Shown: in pieces, positions 30,400-43,045 of the stretch | How positions within the stretch are numbered: the first letter of the stretch is position 1 | Layout: the number at the start of each line of letters is the position of its first letter | Notes under the pieces: generated by a model | The model's input: the letters and a program-made list of their open reading frames with translations, nothing else | Database searches by the model: none | Told to the model about the DNA's origin: nothing | Assembly: GCA_021904315.1 (NCBI GenBank) | Contig: CM038911.1 | Coordinates: 8,033,390 to 8,097,389 of the forward strand | From: Sphagnum magellanicum | Taxonomy: Eukaryota > Streptophyta > Sphagnopsida > Sphagnales > Sphagnaceae | Length of the DNA: 64,000 nt | Reading direction: 5' to 3' | Made by a program: the position numbers and the translations under genes

Positions 30400-31209
30400 T
30401 TAGCATTTGTCTTCAGAGTGCCCTAGTCCTGTACAGAAGGTACATTTGATTCCACAGTTTTTTGTCCTATGCGGCATATTGCACTTTGCACATTTCGGCC
30501 GTGCTTCATTTAGCCTCGGACAGGCAGTGGCCATATGGTCCCCACCTTTACAAAGCTGACATGCTCCAAAGACAGTGGAAGAGGATGATGATGTTGGATC
30601 ATGCGAATTCCCCTTGAATAAATTGATGAGAGTGTTGTTCAACGCAGCAACCTGCTTCTCTACATTGCTTTCCAACGTCTCTTCTTCCTGTTCCTCTGGA
30701 AGATATTCATACGGTGTTTCCCCGAGTTCACCCAGAACTCTTTCAACCTCCATTGCAACTCCAACCAACTCTTTGATATTTGTGAACGTTCTCACCACGC
30801 AGAGCTTTCGGATCTCTGGCCTCAGTCTAGCCAGGAACCTCCTCTTCTGCTCTACGTCTTGTATCTTGCCCTTCCGAAACAATTTGTCCAAGCGTTCAAA
30901 ATAATTCTGAACCCTTTTTTTGGGTTCTTGTTTGATGGCATCCATTTTCATTCGGATGTCATCAGCATCTATGTTCCCATACTTCTACACCATCAGCGTC
31001 CGTAGCTCGGTCTAGTCAGTAGGCACCGGCAGCAGCCTCTTAAACCACTCCTTCGCTCAACCCCTCAAATTCAACTTGGCGATCTTGAACAGCTTATCAG
31101 CAGTGAGATCGCGCACTTCGGCAACCATGGTAAGTCGCTCTGCCCAATCATTTACATCCTCGTGATCTCGCCCCCAAAACAACTCATCCATTCCCTGAGG
31201 ACTCGTCAT
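30400..31209 (-). pseudogene. Retrotransposon gag, broken
   Basis: From the ATG at 31209-31207 the frame reads MTSPQGMDELFWGRDHEDV and typical gag helices (KLFKIAKLNLRG, AKEWF), but is cut by a TGA and two TAGs before 30990. An open part at 30951-30400 continues with NYFERLDKLFRKG and ends with CCHC zinc knuckles: CQLCKGGDHMATAC, an irregular CAKCNMPHRTKNC and CTFCTGLGHSEDKC. The stops fit CGA, CAG or TGG changed by one transition. Confidence 0.85.
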
Positions 31210-32086
31210 CTTCACAGAAGTTCAATAACACAGTAAAAAATTGCAGCACTCCTCTCCACACACAGTTCTTCAATTCAAAGAAAAAAAAAACAGATGCACA
31301 CAGAATTGATCAGAATCTTAACTCCTGCAACACAGTTCCGATTCTTTAAAAAAAAAATGTTGTCCGAATCACCCATCGAACTCGAACTGAGCACCCTCAG
31401 CGATCGGTTCCAAAGGCGCAATATTGGATGGAACAGTGGTGAAGTTCTACTCATTCGTAGATTCTTGCTGGAATCTCCATTTTCCTTCCTTGCTTCGCCA
31501 TACTTTCCAGCTAATGAGGGGGATTTCGATCCGCCGTGCTCCACCTGAAGCAAGCGATCTCCCTCCTGAAATAAATCCTCCACACCAAGGATGTATAGCC
31601 TCATAAAATGGTTAGGTGACACCGCCAACTTAGGAATCCAAATGTCCCTTAGCCTCGGTAGTGCACGCTATCTCTCAGCATATGCAGGAGCAATTCTACG
31701 CAAGATAAGAGGTGAAGTAAAAGTTGGTCTGTAAGTCTAAGGTCAATGCCCACCCCCTTGTTCCATCGATTACCCTTAACCACACTCGTGCACGATTGTA
31801 GAAACCAATATGAATTACTTCTACAGCAATGTCTCCTACTCAAGCTTCATCGAGATCTATCCCTACAAGTCTCACCACTCCAAAACCTAGAAAGCGCAAA
31901 ATCACTGCTCCTCTCTGTGGTCCGTTCTGAACAGTAAGGAAATCAAATCTACCAACAAGCTGTTGCTCACGAATCTCTTGAGTCATTTGCTCCACAGGAA
32001 CATCCTCGTCATTAGACGAAGACATGATTCTCAATTATCATTTTATCTAAGCATCTACAGGTTCTACCAAGGTTGGAAACACGGAA
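31210..32086 (-). other. Retrotransposon leader region
   Basis: Lies between the primer binding site and gag. A 64-codon open stretch (32034-31840) follows the primer site, then stops in all frames. No domain recognised. Confidence 0.5.
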
Positions 32087-32102
32087 CCATGTTCTGATAC
32101 CA
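32087..32102 (-). other. Primer binding site (initiator Met-tRNA)
   Basis: TGGTATCAGAACATGG on the minus strand, next to the 5' LTR. It is close to the complement of the 3' end of plant initiator Met-tRNA (TGGTATCAGAGC...). Confidence 0.9.
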
Positions 32103-32952
32103 AAAAAAGAGGGTCCGAAAACACACAACACACTGATTGCCTTCAACGAACCCAGGCGTTCGTGTTCTCCTGATCTATTCCACACAGTTCAGACCTTCGG
32201 AAACACACTGCACACTAACTGCCTACTACTTCTTTCAGACGAACATCACAAGATCAAAAACGTATAAGTGCCTTGCATTCCACACAACAACAGAACATAT
32301 TTTACAGTATCCTACTCCTGCCTCGCCCATTCACACAGATGTCAGTAAGGGGAAACTCTTTCATTACATTACAGACCACGTACATTCCCCGAAAGCACAA
32401 GCTCGCTTTCCCATCAAATGTTCACAAAAACACCAGATTCCCAGTGTAGTCTAGTCTCTCTCTCTAATTCATCTGCAGTAGCTCGACCAACTACCAGGCG
32501 CAGCGGAAAGTTGTAGTATTCAGCCAAGTTATTCTCACTAACAGAGCTTTTCATTGCTCTCTTCACAAGGATCACTTCTTCTGCCTCCTGACTCTCCTAA
32601 AATCCGCTGATTCTCCTCCAATTTTTCTTCTCCTCGTAATTAAGCTACCCCAAAAACTCATTAGACTTCCGTTAGCTTCCTCCTGAAGCTTCCCGAATCT
32701 CCTGCCACTCCGTTCCATCCAGCTCCCGCCGTCGGCCGCCATTGCTTGCTCCTCTCCATCAATTCGACTCCATCCCTCCTCATAATTTCCAGCCGCCAAT
32801 CTTCCTGGACCACTCAGCACACACCAAGCAAGCCATGCAACTCCATGCAATAGTTAATTGGGCGCTGCAATGAGATGACAGCTGATCAGGCAATCTAAAC
32901 CTTGAGATCAGCCGGCGTTTAACTTTGCGCGACGACTTAATTTCGCACTACA
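32103..32952 (-). repeat. 5' LTR
   Basis: Upstream LTR of the minus-strand element; begins TGTAGTGCGAAATTAAG on the minus strand. Contains the second copy of the 92-codon open frame (32850-32572). Confidence 0.9.
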
Positions 32953-32957
32953 ATAAT

Positions 32958-35900
32958 ACCTTGGTGGTCTCAATAGAACTTACATTATTTTTAGAAATGT
33001 TGATTTTTATATAAAAAAATTCAAAGAACAATATTTTGTGAAAAAATGATTTTTTAAATAATTATTTTATTTTTCAAAATTGAATATTGTAATTTAGTTA
33101 ATAATTCAAGAGACATGTGTTGAAGCTACCCTACACTATGGTAAATAAGAATGACATTCAGTGGGGCAACAAAATATGGATGGGAACACATGACAACATG
33201 TTAAATGAGCCAACATAAACTTAAATTTTTTGATGTTTGTTAATTGTAGGTTAAGTTTATGAATCCCATGATAAAAATACCTACTCATTGTAGCAAATGT
33301 TAAAGCAATGTTAGACTAGATAAGGTCATTTGGTTGGTATAAGGAACTTCAAGGGATTTGCCAACTAGTTATAAATGCTTGACATTCCTTAAACATGTGT
33401 GTGTGCCTAATGTGGCAAACAATGAGGATCTTTAGACACCCAAAAAGCCCTATTTCCAAAAAAAGGAGAATGTACTTGGGGACATTCCCCAAGAGCAGTT
33501 TGTTTAGACCTCCAAAAAATATATAACTAACTAAAAAGTAGTTAAGAAGCATGACACTTCTTTTTCTTTTTCTTTTTTCTTCTTCTTCTTACAAACATTT
33601 TTTTAAAACATAAAACAAATTCAAAGAGCCTAACAATATCATCACACTTTTTTTTTAGGTTGTCAAAAACCCCAAAAAAACTTCATGAATTTCTAACCTT
33701 AGAAATTGGTCATAAAACACAAAGCTTTGTTGGTCCTTTGTCTTCCTTCATTAAACATTTAAAAACTTCTCACCAATTTTACTAGGGTCAAATGCAATTT
33801 GTGTCATCTTTAGTGTTATGTCTTTTGGGTGCTAAAAGATTTGGTTCAACAAAGAAAGACACATAGGTATGATTTTGTCTATCAAAAGTAGTGACATTAA
33901 AATGAACTTTATTCTCTAAGTCCTATCAAATATAATGCAATGGTCCCCTTATCGATCCACTTGTCATGAAACTCTAAATTATTGGAAATTTGATTCCCTC
34001 ATTCGTGGCCATTACGATATGTATTTAGGGTTTTAGATTATCACTAAAATTGGGGATCTTATGCCTAACATCAATGTTGTTGATTGTGGAAACACCCAAT
34101 ATCAATTAAAGTAGTGTTTTTTTTCAAAAAATCGTACGCATTTTACCTAGGTCAATTCTTTCCTTGAATTTTGTGCAATTTTCATATGTGTTAGTGGTGG
34201 TAGATTGAATCTACAATAATACCCAAATGGCTCACTAGAGGTAAAAATTGTAAATAATAATAACCTATTATGGCCTAATGTCAAAAATTAGCAAATATGA
34301 GGAGAAAATTGATGAGTTTATGGGCTTATTAGTCTCACATGTTTGTGCCCCTACCATTAGCCTAGGCCAAAAATAATAAAGATATGCATAAGAATTCTTT
34401 GGCAACCAATTGATGAACCAACATGCACCCAAGGTGTCCAAAAATATATATTTTGGAAAGGTAAGGGGAAAGGGGGTGGTGTTGAATTTTAGGTCCTCAT
34501 GTGTTGTCCAACTTGTTTTGGATAACACCTCATTTTATCCCATATCCTTTGTCCTAAGTTTTACTCTTTTAACCTATATAAGCAACCCAAAAGGAGGAAA
34601 TTGCAATATATGTATGTATTTTGTTATGTCCATGACTTGATTCAATGTTTTAACTTGATGAGCCAATCAAAGGTGCCCATCACAAAAAACAAATAAAATT
34701 GAACTTTGAAGTCTTGACATCTAATTGATATGAGTCACAAAAGGATCTTTTAACTAGGGACCTTTGGGGTTCAATTATGGTTGAGTTAACTATTTTAGGT
34801 TAGGAATAAATAAAAATTATTTAATTTATATCAATTGGGACAAAATGTTAAATTCTTGGGAAGGAGATGCCAAATAATATAGAGACTCATTCGTAAAGAT
34901 TGTGTTCTAAAATATTAGTAAGCAACATAATATTATTGGCCAAACAAATTAATGATTGATAAAAAAAAATTAATTTTAGATGCAAAGGGGTGAATTGTTC
35001 ATCCAATCTCCATTCTTTTTTTTAATATTTAAGGATTTATGGGAGCTTTGAACTCATTCTCCCTTTTCATACTTTCATGTTATTAATTTAGAACATTGTA
35101 TAATAAGACTTTGTGTGCAATGAACCTACATTATGGTAAATCTATGCATTGTTGTGATTGTGAATGCATTCACAAGAAAAAGTTTATGTGAATTTAGTAC
35201 GTGATTCCTATATAAGATAAGATCTTTAAGCACATGTGATGAGTTATGTTCATTCTAGGAAATAATATTGGGTAAAGATAACATACTTTCAACCAATGTT
35301 TTGTTTGCAATAATTTTTTGTTATTTTTTGGACCAACTTTTTAGGGAAGCTTTTGGAAATTACTTTTTTGATCCATTTAAATTGGCATTTAAATAGTCTC
35401 AAATTTTATACTAGTGTATTTTTAAAGAAATTTTGTTGGAACCAAAGTGGCTTTGACCCATACAAAGATGTAAAAGAAGTGATGATTAGCCATAGAAGGA
35501 TTTAAACAAAATTGGATATAAATTGAATATGAAACACAAATCTTTAATCATCCTTCTATATGTTTCATTACACATTGAAAACCAAACATAAATATCTTTA
35601 AAAAATTATTCTTTTAAAAATTTTCTCACTTCTAGGCTCTAGCAATTGAAAAGATCCAAAATCACTTCAGTTTTTAATTTTTATTTCACTTTTAAGAGAA
35701 ATTTCATTAGTAAAAGAAAGGTTGCCTCATTTTGTCCACTTTGTCATGTTTATGGGTACTAGATAGGGATGGGGTAATTAATTAACATTGTACCTGTGTT
35801 GGATTAATAAATATTGATGAAGGCCTAAATAAGGGGGCATAACAAGTGGATGTGTTCTAAGCAAGGGCTTAAAGGAGCAATCACACCTAGTGTTAAGGTC

Positions 35901-36160
35901 TAGATTGTTAACACCTTTAACACCTACTTAACATCTACTTAACAAAAAATATCTTGTCATTAACCCCAATACTATCATCATTATATTCACATCTATGTTG
36001 TTTGTAGATTGTGTTAGGGTTTTCAAAAGTTATCAATGTACCTTCTTATGATGACAAATTCACATCTATCAACAATGATATGTTATGTGTGCTTCTTTTT
36101 GTTATTCCTTGTGTGTTGTTCCCTTTGTGCCATTCATTATATTTTTTATATAGTTTGATG
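32958..36160. other. AT-rich intergenic, no gene seen
   Basis: No coding signal. A CCTATATAAGC TATA-type motif lies at 34572-34582 and may belong to an unrecognised solo LTR. Confidence 0.45.
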
Positions 36161-36165
36161 TTCAC

Positions 36166-36365
36166 TATTGTTGCAACTTCCATCATGCTTCTGTTTTCTT
36201 TCAATGTCTTCCTTCGAGTTATTTTGTTGTTTGTCAACACTACAAGTTCCATTATGCTCTTTTTTTTTTTCGAGCATCTTCTTCATTTTGTTGTTCATAG
36301 TTGCTGTAAACTCCATTATGCTTGTGTTTTTTTTCAAGCATGTTCTCCATTTTGTTGCTTCAACA
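36166..36365 (+). repeat. Tandem repeat, ~65-70 bp, three copies
   Basis: Each copy contains CTCCATTATGCTTGTGTTTT-type sequence and ends CATTTTGTTG; copies start near 36166, 36237 and 36300. ATGCTTG and CAAGCAT can pair within the third copy. The apparent Phe/Leu-rich open frame across it is a by-product. Confidence 0.6.
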
Positions 36366-36369
36366 CTTT

Positions 36370-38080
36370 CTTACAAACTATGGTGCCCTTTGGAAGTGTT
36401 GATGCCCTCTTTCAACATGTACATCATTGAACTTTTTCAAGTTTTTAGTGTGTTGGATTATAAGGTTTTATTTCCTTTTCTTCCTTTCTTGTTTAGCTTA
36501 CAAGGTTCTTGCTTTATGTCTTTTCCTAAGTATTTTTTTTCTTTCTAGGTTCAAAGCTATGATTTTTTCTTGAAGACAAAAACAAGTCTTACAAAATGCA
36601 AGGTGGATACCTTTTGAACATTAAGGATTAGTGGCCAGTATTAAAACAAAACAAAGAGCATAATCAATCTCCATCATCTTCCCACATGACTTGTTTCCTA
36701 GGTTCTTTCAATGTACCTTGTTTTTTTTTAATAAAAATTCTTTTAAAATAAGAAAAAACTTCCATCTTTTGTTTGTTTTTCTATCACCAACATTCAACCC
36801 CCTTCAACACATTAAATGTGAATAACAACATTACGTCTATTAATGTGAAGAGGTTTTGGATGTTTATCACATGCAAATGTTAAACAATTGAAACATATTT
36901 GTGGGGGATTATAAAGGCATTTTCAAAACAACAAAATTTCCCCAAGTTGTGTTTGAATTTCACTTATATTCTTCTTATGTGCATTTGCAAACCATATTAT
37001 TATTATTTTCCTTTATCTTTTTGTCCATGGATGAAATGAAGGACAAGGTTGTGTTTTTCCTAGGGTGAACATTATTGTTTTAGATCATAGATAATGTTTT
37101 TAATTTGTTTTTTTCTAAGTTGTGTAGTGATTTAAACTCTTACAACTTAGATGGTCTAGTTACTAAAACCAACACATAACTTTTGCTCATTGTAACTACA
37201 ATCCATAATCTACAATTGTATAGTTTTTTTCAAGTTTTGTTGCAAGGCTAGGCTAATGGGTGAAGTTGAGGAGCACCACATGGTTTTCCCAATTTTTATT
37301 CATTAAATATGATGATGATAAATGGGTAGAAAATTCCAGAATGATAAAATATATTATTTTTAGAATTATTAACAAGTCATTAACTTAAGAAACCTAAATT
37401 AAGCTACTTAATTTAAGCCAAGTGGCCAGGTATCATAGGTTGTAAGAGTGAAGGTTTGAACCTTTCACCTTCACTTTAGGGTTCGAGTCTTCATCCATTG
37501 CACTACCACATTTTTTTTTATATTAATTATATTTAACAAAAAGTTATAAAGTTCAAAAATTTTAGCCTTGAATTAACCTTGGCCACTTTAGGTTGACCTA
37601 GGTCAACCTACCTACTACATATCAACTTAGCCTAGACCCAGACCTTTTTAGGTTGACTTAAGATGAACTAATTTATCAACTTATACTACTAACTAACCTA
37701 GCCTAGGCTAACTTAGGCATTTTTAGGCTAAAAAAAACACATAGGATAATTATGTCGCATCTAGTTGCATCATACTTGCATTGAGTTGTATCTAATCGCA
37801 TCATAATCGCATTTAGTTACACAAACTTGAGGTGGTTACAAATTTGTAACAAGGCTACCTAGGTTGACTTGGTAAAAAACCTAAAACTAGGAACTTAAGC
37901 AAACCTACCTAAGTTAACCTATTAGTAGGGTAACCTATTAAATAGGTATATTTAAACATACTAGATGTAACAAATTTATTATGTCTAATTAAGTAACTTA
38001 CAAGGAAGTTTATATTACAAAGTAGGTTTTTATTAAGTAAGCTTACATACATAGGTTAACTCAATAGGTATGTTAACCTA
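36370..38080. other. AT-rich intergenic with TAGGTT/AACCTA motifs
   Basis: No gene. A perfect 22-bp palindrome spans 37589-37610 (half-site TAGGTTGACCT). AACCTA, CCTAGG and TTAGGC motifs recur through 37580-38090. A tRNA-like B-box context (TAGGGTTCGAGTCTTC) is at 37479-37494. Confidence 0.45.
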
Positions 38081-38189
38081 AGCTAGCGTGTTAAATAGTT
38101 TAAAAGTAAAAGAGTTATGTGTCACCTTTTTCAAAGTGATTATTAATATTGTAGTCACAATTATAATTAACAATAGATTGTTTAATACA

Positions 38190-38740
38190 CATACACATGA
38201 ATGTGAATTCATGACTTCAAAAACTTCATGGCACACAAAAAAAATGGCATGCCATGATAAATATTGGTGCCATAAATTCAAGACACACAAAAACTTACAA
38301 TGTCACAAAAAATCATGGATTGCCATGAAAATTTGTGACACCTTGTTGCCAAATGGCATGGCATGCCATCATCACATGGAAGACTAAGTCGTTATTAACT
38401 GCAAAGGACAACAATATTTTTAACTAGTTAATAAATAAAATTAATTCATCAAATTAAAGACATGAATCATGATGTGAAGTTAATGTCACATGTCCTGAGG
38501 TGTTACGACCACTAATCAATTTTGTTGCCATGTGGCATGCCACATCAACATCACACGACCATAAATTGTTATTATTCACCAAAAGTTGCAAGGATGAATG
38601 GAATTTTGTTATTATTTAATTTTGGATGATTAAAAAATATTAAAAATACATTTTTGAGAAATTGATATTCGTGTAAAAACCATCAAGTCATGATATCAAC
38701 TACAATCATAAAACGATAATGCCATGTGGCACCACAATGT
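38190..38740. repeat. Cluster of GGCATGCC-type palindromes
   Basis: ATGTGGCATGCCACAT at 38533-38548, ATGGCATGCCAT at 38358-38369, GGCATGCC near 38246 and TGCCATGTGGCA near 38720 form a family of related short palindromes spread over about 500 bp. Origin unknown. Confidence 0.5.
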
Positions 38741-38830
38741 CTTTTATAACTACATATTCATTAATATCTAATTTTGTAGTTAGAATTGTAGTCAAAATAG
38801 ATAATAGTTGTTTTAGTAACTTGATGTGTT

Positions 38831-40240
38831 GTCATGCTGATGGCATCAAGATCCTTGGTGTCCCCTTTGGTTTTACCTCTTTCACCTCATTTTTTTACAA
38901 GAAGCCTTAGGTGAAGATGTTTGGCATGTAGACATGCTTTCGAAATTAGGGGACATTCAAATGGTTTTTGGTACCCTTTCTTGATGTTTTGCGCAAAGGC
39001 CTTCTTTTTTACTTTGTTGATCCCCCCCCCCTCCAAGTTTTTGGAGTTAGTTCATTGTTTTTTATTTGATTTTGATGGGAGTTTTTAATAGATTTTTAGG
39101 TTTGACTCATTGGAGTGCCCCAAGGCCCTTCTAGTTTGTCGACAAGTGGTTTTCCCCATTTTTGAGTGGGGGTGTATGGTTGATTTCTTTAAAGGTCATT
39201 GTTTCAACTGCCTATCTAAGGATTGGGCCTTAGTTGCTCCTATCATAACTTCCAAGTTTTGGTCAAATTTTTGTTATTGTTGGAGGTGATAGGTGTGAAT
39301 AGCTCAAGGCTACTCCCTTTCTAGGTGCATTTGAGATTAACACCATAGCTTCTTCCCCTCAAGGTTGTAACATGTGTGCCCCATTTTTGAACAGTTGGCA
39401 AAGAGAAGCACAAATCGCTTTCAAGAAAATATTTCAAAGAAATTACATGACCACTTTTTCATTAACATCCTTTTTTATTTTCCTTTTGATTCACATCAAA
39501 TGTGTTTGAGGTTGTGTGTGAGGTCATGTGCAAGTGCTTGGTTGTTAGCTTGCCCAATCATCCTTTTTTTTCGCTTAGTACTTTAGATGTTTTCTTCACC
39601 ACATTGCGCATTAGGTTGGGTCTTCCCATCCTTTAGTCCTTGGGGTGTCATATTGTATTTGTAGCTAGCCTTTGGATCCTATGGGGATCCACTTTCTTTG
39701 CTACGTTCATGGTGGGGAAAGGATGGCCTTGCATGATGTTGTGTGAGATGCTTTTGTGGCCATTACAAGTGATGCAAATTTCATGTTTTACAAATGCAGA
39801 CCCATGTCCTTCCACCTTTTGCCTTGTACTTTTCACATTGTCAAGTCAACATTGTGTCATTAATCAACAATGTTTACACATTGGCAAATGTCATTGTTAA
39901 CCCCATTCAAATTGATTTGGTTTTGTGGTCTATTTTTTCTCGTGGGGTTATTACAACAATTATGGTTCAGGTGAAGGACAATTTTTATCATGATTAGTTC
40001 CTGGCGGACATGTTTTTTCTTCTAGCTATAAAAGTTTTTAGATGTCTACACCAACATATGGAAGGGTTCTTTCATCAATGTGCCAACATGGCATGGGGAA
40101 TGAAGGGCATTAAAAGTTTTTTTTTTTCAATTTTACATGCATTCTATAAGTAGAGGGTGTTAATGACATTATAGCGTGCACATATGGTTTTTATTTCGAA
40201 ACGTGTTGTTGTTGTAGATGAGGGTTTGTCTAAGTTAAAC
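38831..40240 (+). pseudogene. Decayed LINE-like reverse-transcriptase ORF, C-terminal part
   Basis: Plus-strand frames give a coding-like text with many stops. It opens with HADGIKILGVPFG (38831-38875), the region just after the RT catalytic motif in plant non-LTR-type ORFs. Then come WALVAPIITSKFWSNF (near 39226), MCPIFEQLAKRSTNRFQ (39374), SHQMCLRL, DPMGIHFL and HGGERMALHDVV (near 39675-39755), and later traces to about 40240. The order matches long RT-derived ORFs I recall from fern and other seed-free plant genomes, but the exact family is not certain. Stops and changes are mostly C-to-T/G-to-A. The RT catalytic core is missing upstream, so the copy is 5'-truncated or disrupted. Confidence 0.5.
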
Positions 40241-40244
40241 ATCA

Positions 40245-43045
40245 TTTTAGGAAGTTTTCTCATTTTTTTATTTGATATGTTTTTTGCGACTAGAGGGGGT
40301 TTGGGAACTTGATGTTCCCCTTGTGGTTTGCTTTTATGGGTGGTTCATTTATCTTTTTGGATGTGGGTCTTTCCATTTTGTTCCTTGTTTTACCCTTTTT
40401 TGGGTGTTTTGGTTAATTTAATATGGTTGGCAAAGTTTCATCATCTCTAACCCCTATTTTTGTTCTTGTGTTTGAAGCTCTTTTTAGTGTTGGGTGGGTA
40501 TCAAAACTGTTTTTGAATATCACTTAGTTATTTTTATTTGAAACCATTAGGGTATCACTTTTAGTGATACTTTAATTAAAACCTTGATCATTAGTTTTCA
40601 CTTGTATGATAATCGGGTGATTAAAAACCAAATTCAAAAGAATATTTAAATACTAGGACCTAAGTGAGGTAAAACCCTTTACCTAGGTTAGGTTCCCAAG
40701 GTACAATGTACAAGGTTTAGTACACAACCATTAAACAAGGTTGTGCATTTAATGCACAAAGTTCAAAGATTAATGCACCATGTTCAAATTAATCATTGTA
40801 GTTGTACTACTAGGCACATTTATCGTTGGGTGATACCATTAGGAATGTCACACCCCAAATTTTTGTGACCCATCCAATTTCAAAACAATTTAGGATTCAC
40901 ATAAAAAAAAAAATTTCATTCCAAATATTAGGTTACCCAAGTCATGTAGAATTCAAAACTCTAATTAAATTTATAAAAAAATGTGTGTTGATATGAAAAA
41001 TGAATGCATAAGGAAAAAATTTTAAGAATGTCACATAAAGGTTTTTATTTATTAGGAACACAAAAACAATTTTTTTTTTGGAATTTTTCTTAGATGTTAT
41101 TTTGAAAATACTTCAAATGCCAACCTATTTGATGTCTTTTATAGACAATTGATTGAATCAATTTTGATTTATTTATGAATTTTTGAAATTAAGATTGTGA
41201 AGCCCCAAAGGGCTATTAATGTCAAGAACACAAATGATAACTATTTTCACCATTTGTTGTCTTAATGACTAATTTGGATCATTCCTATGTGCATGTACTA
41301 AATAAATAAGAAAAATAATTTAATGTGTAAGTGTAAGGACACTTAAAAAGAAAAAAAATCAAGAATTGGGCCAGGAATGAATCATGAATGGTTTAGGAAT
41401 CAAAATGTTAATGCATATTATACATTTTTGGGTGTTCATTATTTTTCTTGAATGTGTACATAGGTGGGGAACACATAGCCCACCTAATATAATCAAATAA
41501 ACCAACATATAAGTAGATGGAATTTTATTTCTTAAATTGGGTCCAATTTTCCTATGATTTTGGTAAGGTGGTTCCTAATGGTACCACCAAAGGAAAAGTT
41601 TGCCATACTAGGAGCAATGAAAAGGTATGTAGCAAGAGTGGAGGTGCTAAAAAAGAGATGAAATTTTGTCATGAGTTTCAACCCCCCTTTGATGTTAATG
41701 TATTTTTTGTGCAAGTTTGTTTTTGAATTTCACCCATGTATGACCAAACTTAAGGTTCAATTGCTAAGTTATCTTTATTTATTTCATTTAAAAAATTAGT
41801 TGGTGAAAACTGCCAAATGATAACCAATTGTTCTCAAATGTATGAAAACTCATTAATTTTTTCAAAATAAAAATATTGATACCCCAACCTAGTGTATAAG
41901 TTTTTAAAAAAATTAAAAAAGGAAACCCAAAACCTTTTGCAATCTATTTTGTGAAAATGGGATCTAACTAATGTAAAAAATATGATATCCCCCCAAGATT
42001 AGTTTTTCCTTAGACTAGTAAAAAAATTTTAACTTCACTTTTTGGGATCCTCCCTATTGGATCCCACATGAATGAACCTTTTATAAGTGCCTTGGTAGTT
42101 TTAACACATGTTTATCAAATAACTTATTAATTTGAAATTTTTCATTTCAAAAAATAAATTTCTGAATATTCAGATTTTCCTTCAAAGAAACTTTATTTGA
42201 AAATTTCAACATTTCTGAAAACAATAGAATTAGTGTCAAAGCTACCATAATAATAAGGTATCTAGCATTTGTTAGTTTTGTGCTTGATGTTTCATTTTAG
42301 TATAACTTGCAAATATTTTCAATTCATCACATACACATCCCTTTGCATGAAATAATTGTGATTATGGAAAGGTTTGATACAACCTTTCTTATGAGTTTTG
42401 TTTAGAAATGTTTTAAAATGAAAGACATGAAACAACCATAACCTTGGAGCAATGGACTTTTAATGGCATGGAATGGCAACAACACTCTTTCTAGAAGATG
42501 ACATATGTGTCATAGAGTGGTGAGTAGCCAAATACGAAGGCTGGTTAGACATTAATTGATTTTTTTGGGAATTGTCAAAATTTTTGAAAATTTGTCCGAT
42601 TGCCATGTCAAAAATCTAAATGACATTTTCAAGCACAATAACTTCATTATTTAATATAATGCCAAATTGTAATAATAATTATTATTAATCCTAAACATAA
42701 TTGACCAAATGTTTTTATTTATTAAGCACCTTATTACTTAACAACCCAACATAATACCCCACAAAGGGTAAACATTAAATAATATTTGTCTTTTAAATGT
42801 TGCATTGGGCTTGACACAATTATAAAACAATATAATATAGTGCCCAACAAGAAAAAAAATTCAGATTTTTTTAATTATACCCCCACAATGATTAATGGTT
42901 AATTTTTTTTCTTACATTATTTTCAAAGGAAAAAAACTAATGTAATGTTTAAAATCCCTTTTATAGCCTAAAGGTCTCGGGTTTGAAATTTTTCCTAATT
43001 TTGTTTCATCCATGAACAAAATGGATGAAAATAAATTCTTGAGAT
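40245..43045. other. AT-rich intergenic, no gene seen
   Basis: No coding signal. A stem-loop GTATCACTTTTAGTGATAC is at 40551-40569. TGTCACACCCCAAATTTTTG at 40847-40866 resembles the start of some plant LTRs, but no partner LTR was found. Confidence 0.5.

Larger units (their letters stand above)
25021..32952 (-). mobile_element. Ty3/gypsy LTR retrotransposon, full length but decayed
   Basis: About 7.9 kb on the minus strand, with two ~850-bp LTRs, a primer binding site for initiator Met-tRNA, gag with zinc knuckles, then protease, reverse transcriptase, RNase H and integrase in the Ty3/gypsy order, and a polypurine tract. Its base composition is clearly more balanced than the AT-rich flanks. 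Every gene region has stops or frameshifts, so it is non-autonomous now. A possible 5-bp target duplication (ATAAT at 25010-25014 and 32953-32957) would need six extra bases at one end and is uncertain. LTRs agree at about 95% by eye, mostly differing by transitions. No chromodomain was recognised, so lineage is open. Confidence 0.92.

Noticed and set aside
36011-36548. Phe/Leu-rich plus-strand open stretches of 126-139 codons
   Set aside because: They arise from a T-rich tandem repeat with no domain and no codon signal.
40847-40866. Possible LTR start (TGTCACACCCC...)
   Set aside because: No matching partner, primer site or internal genes were found nearby.
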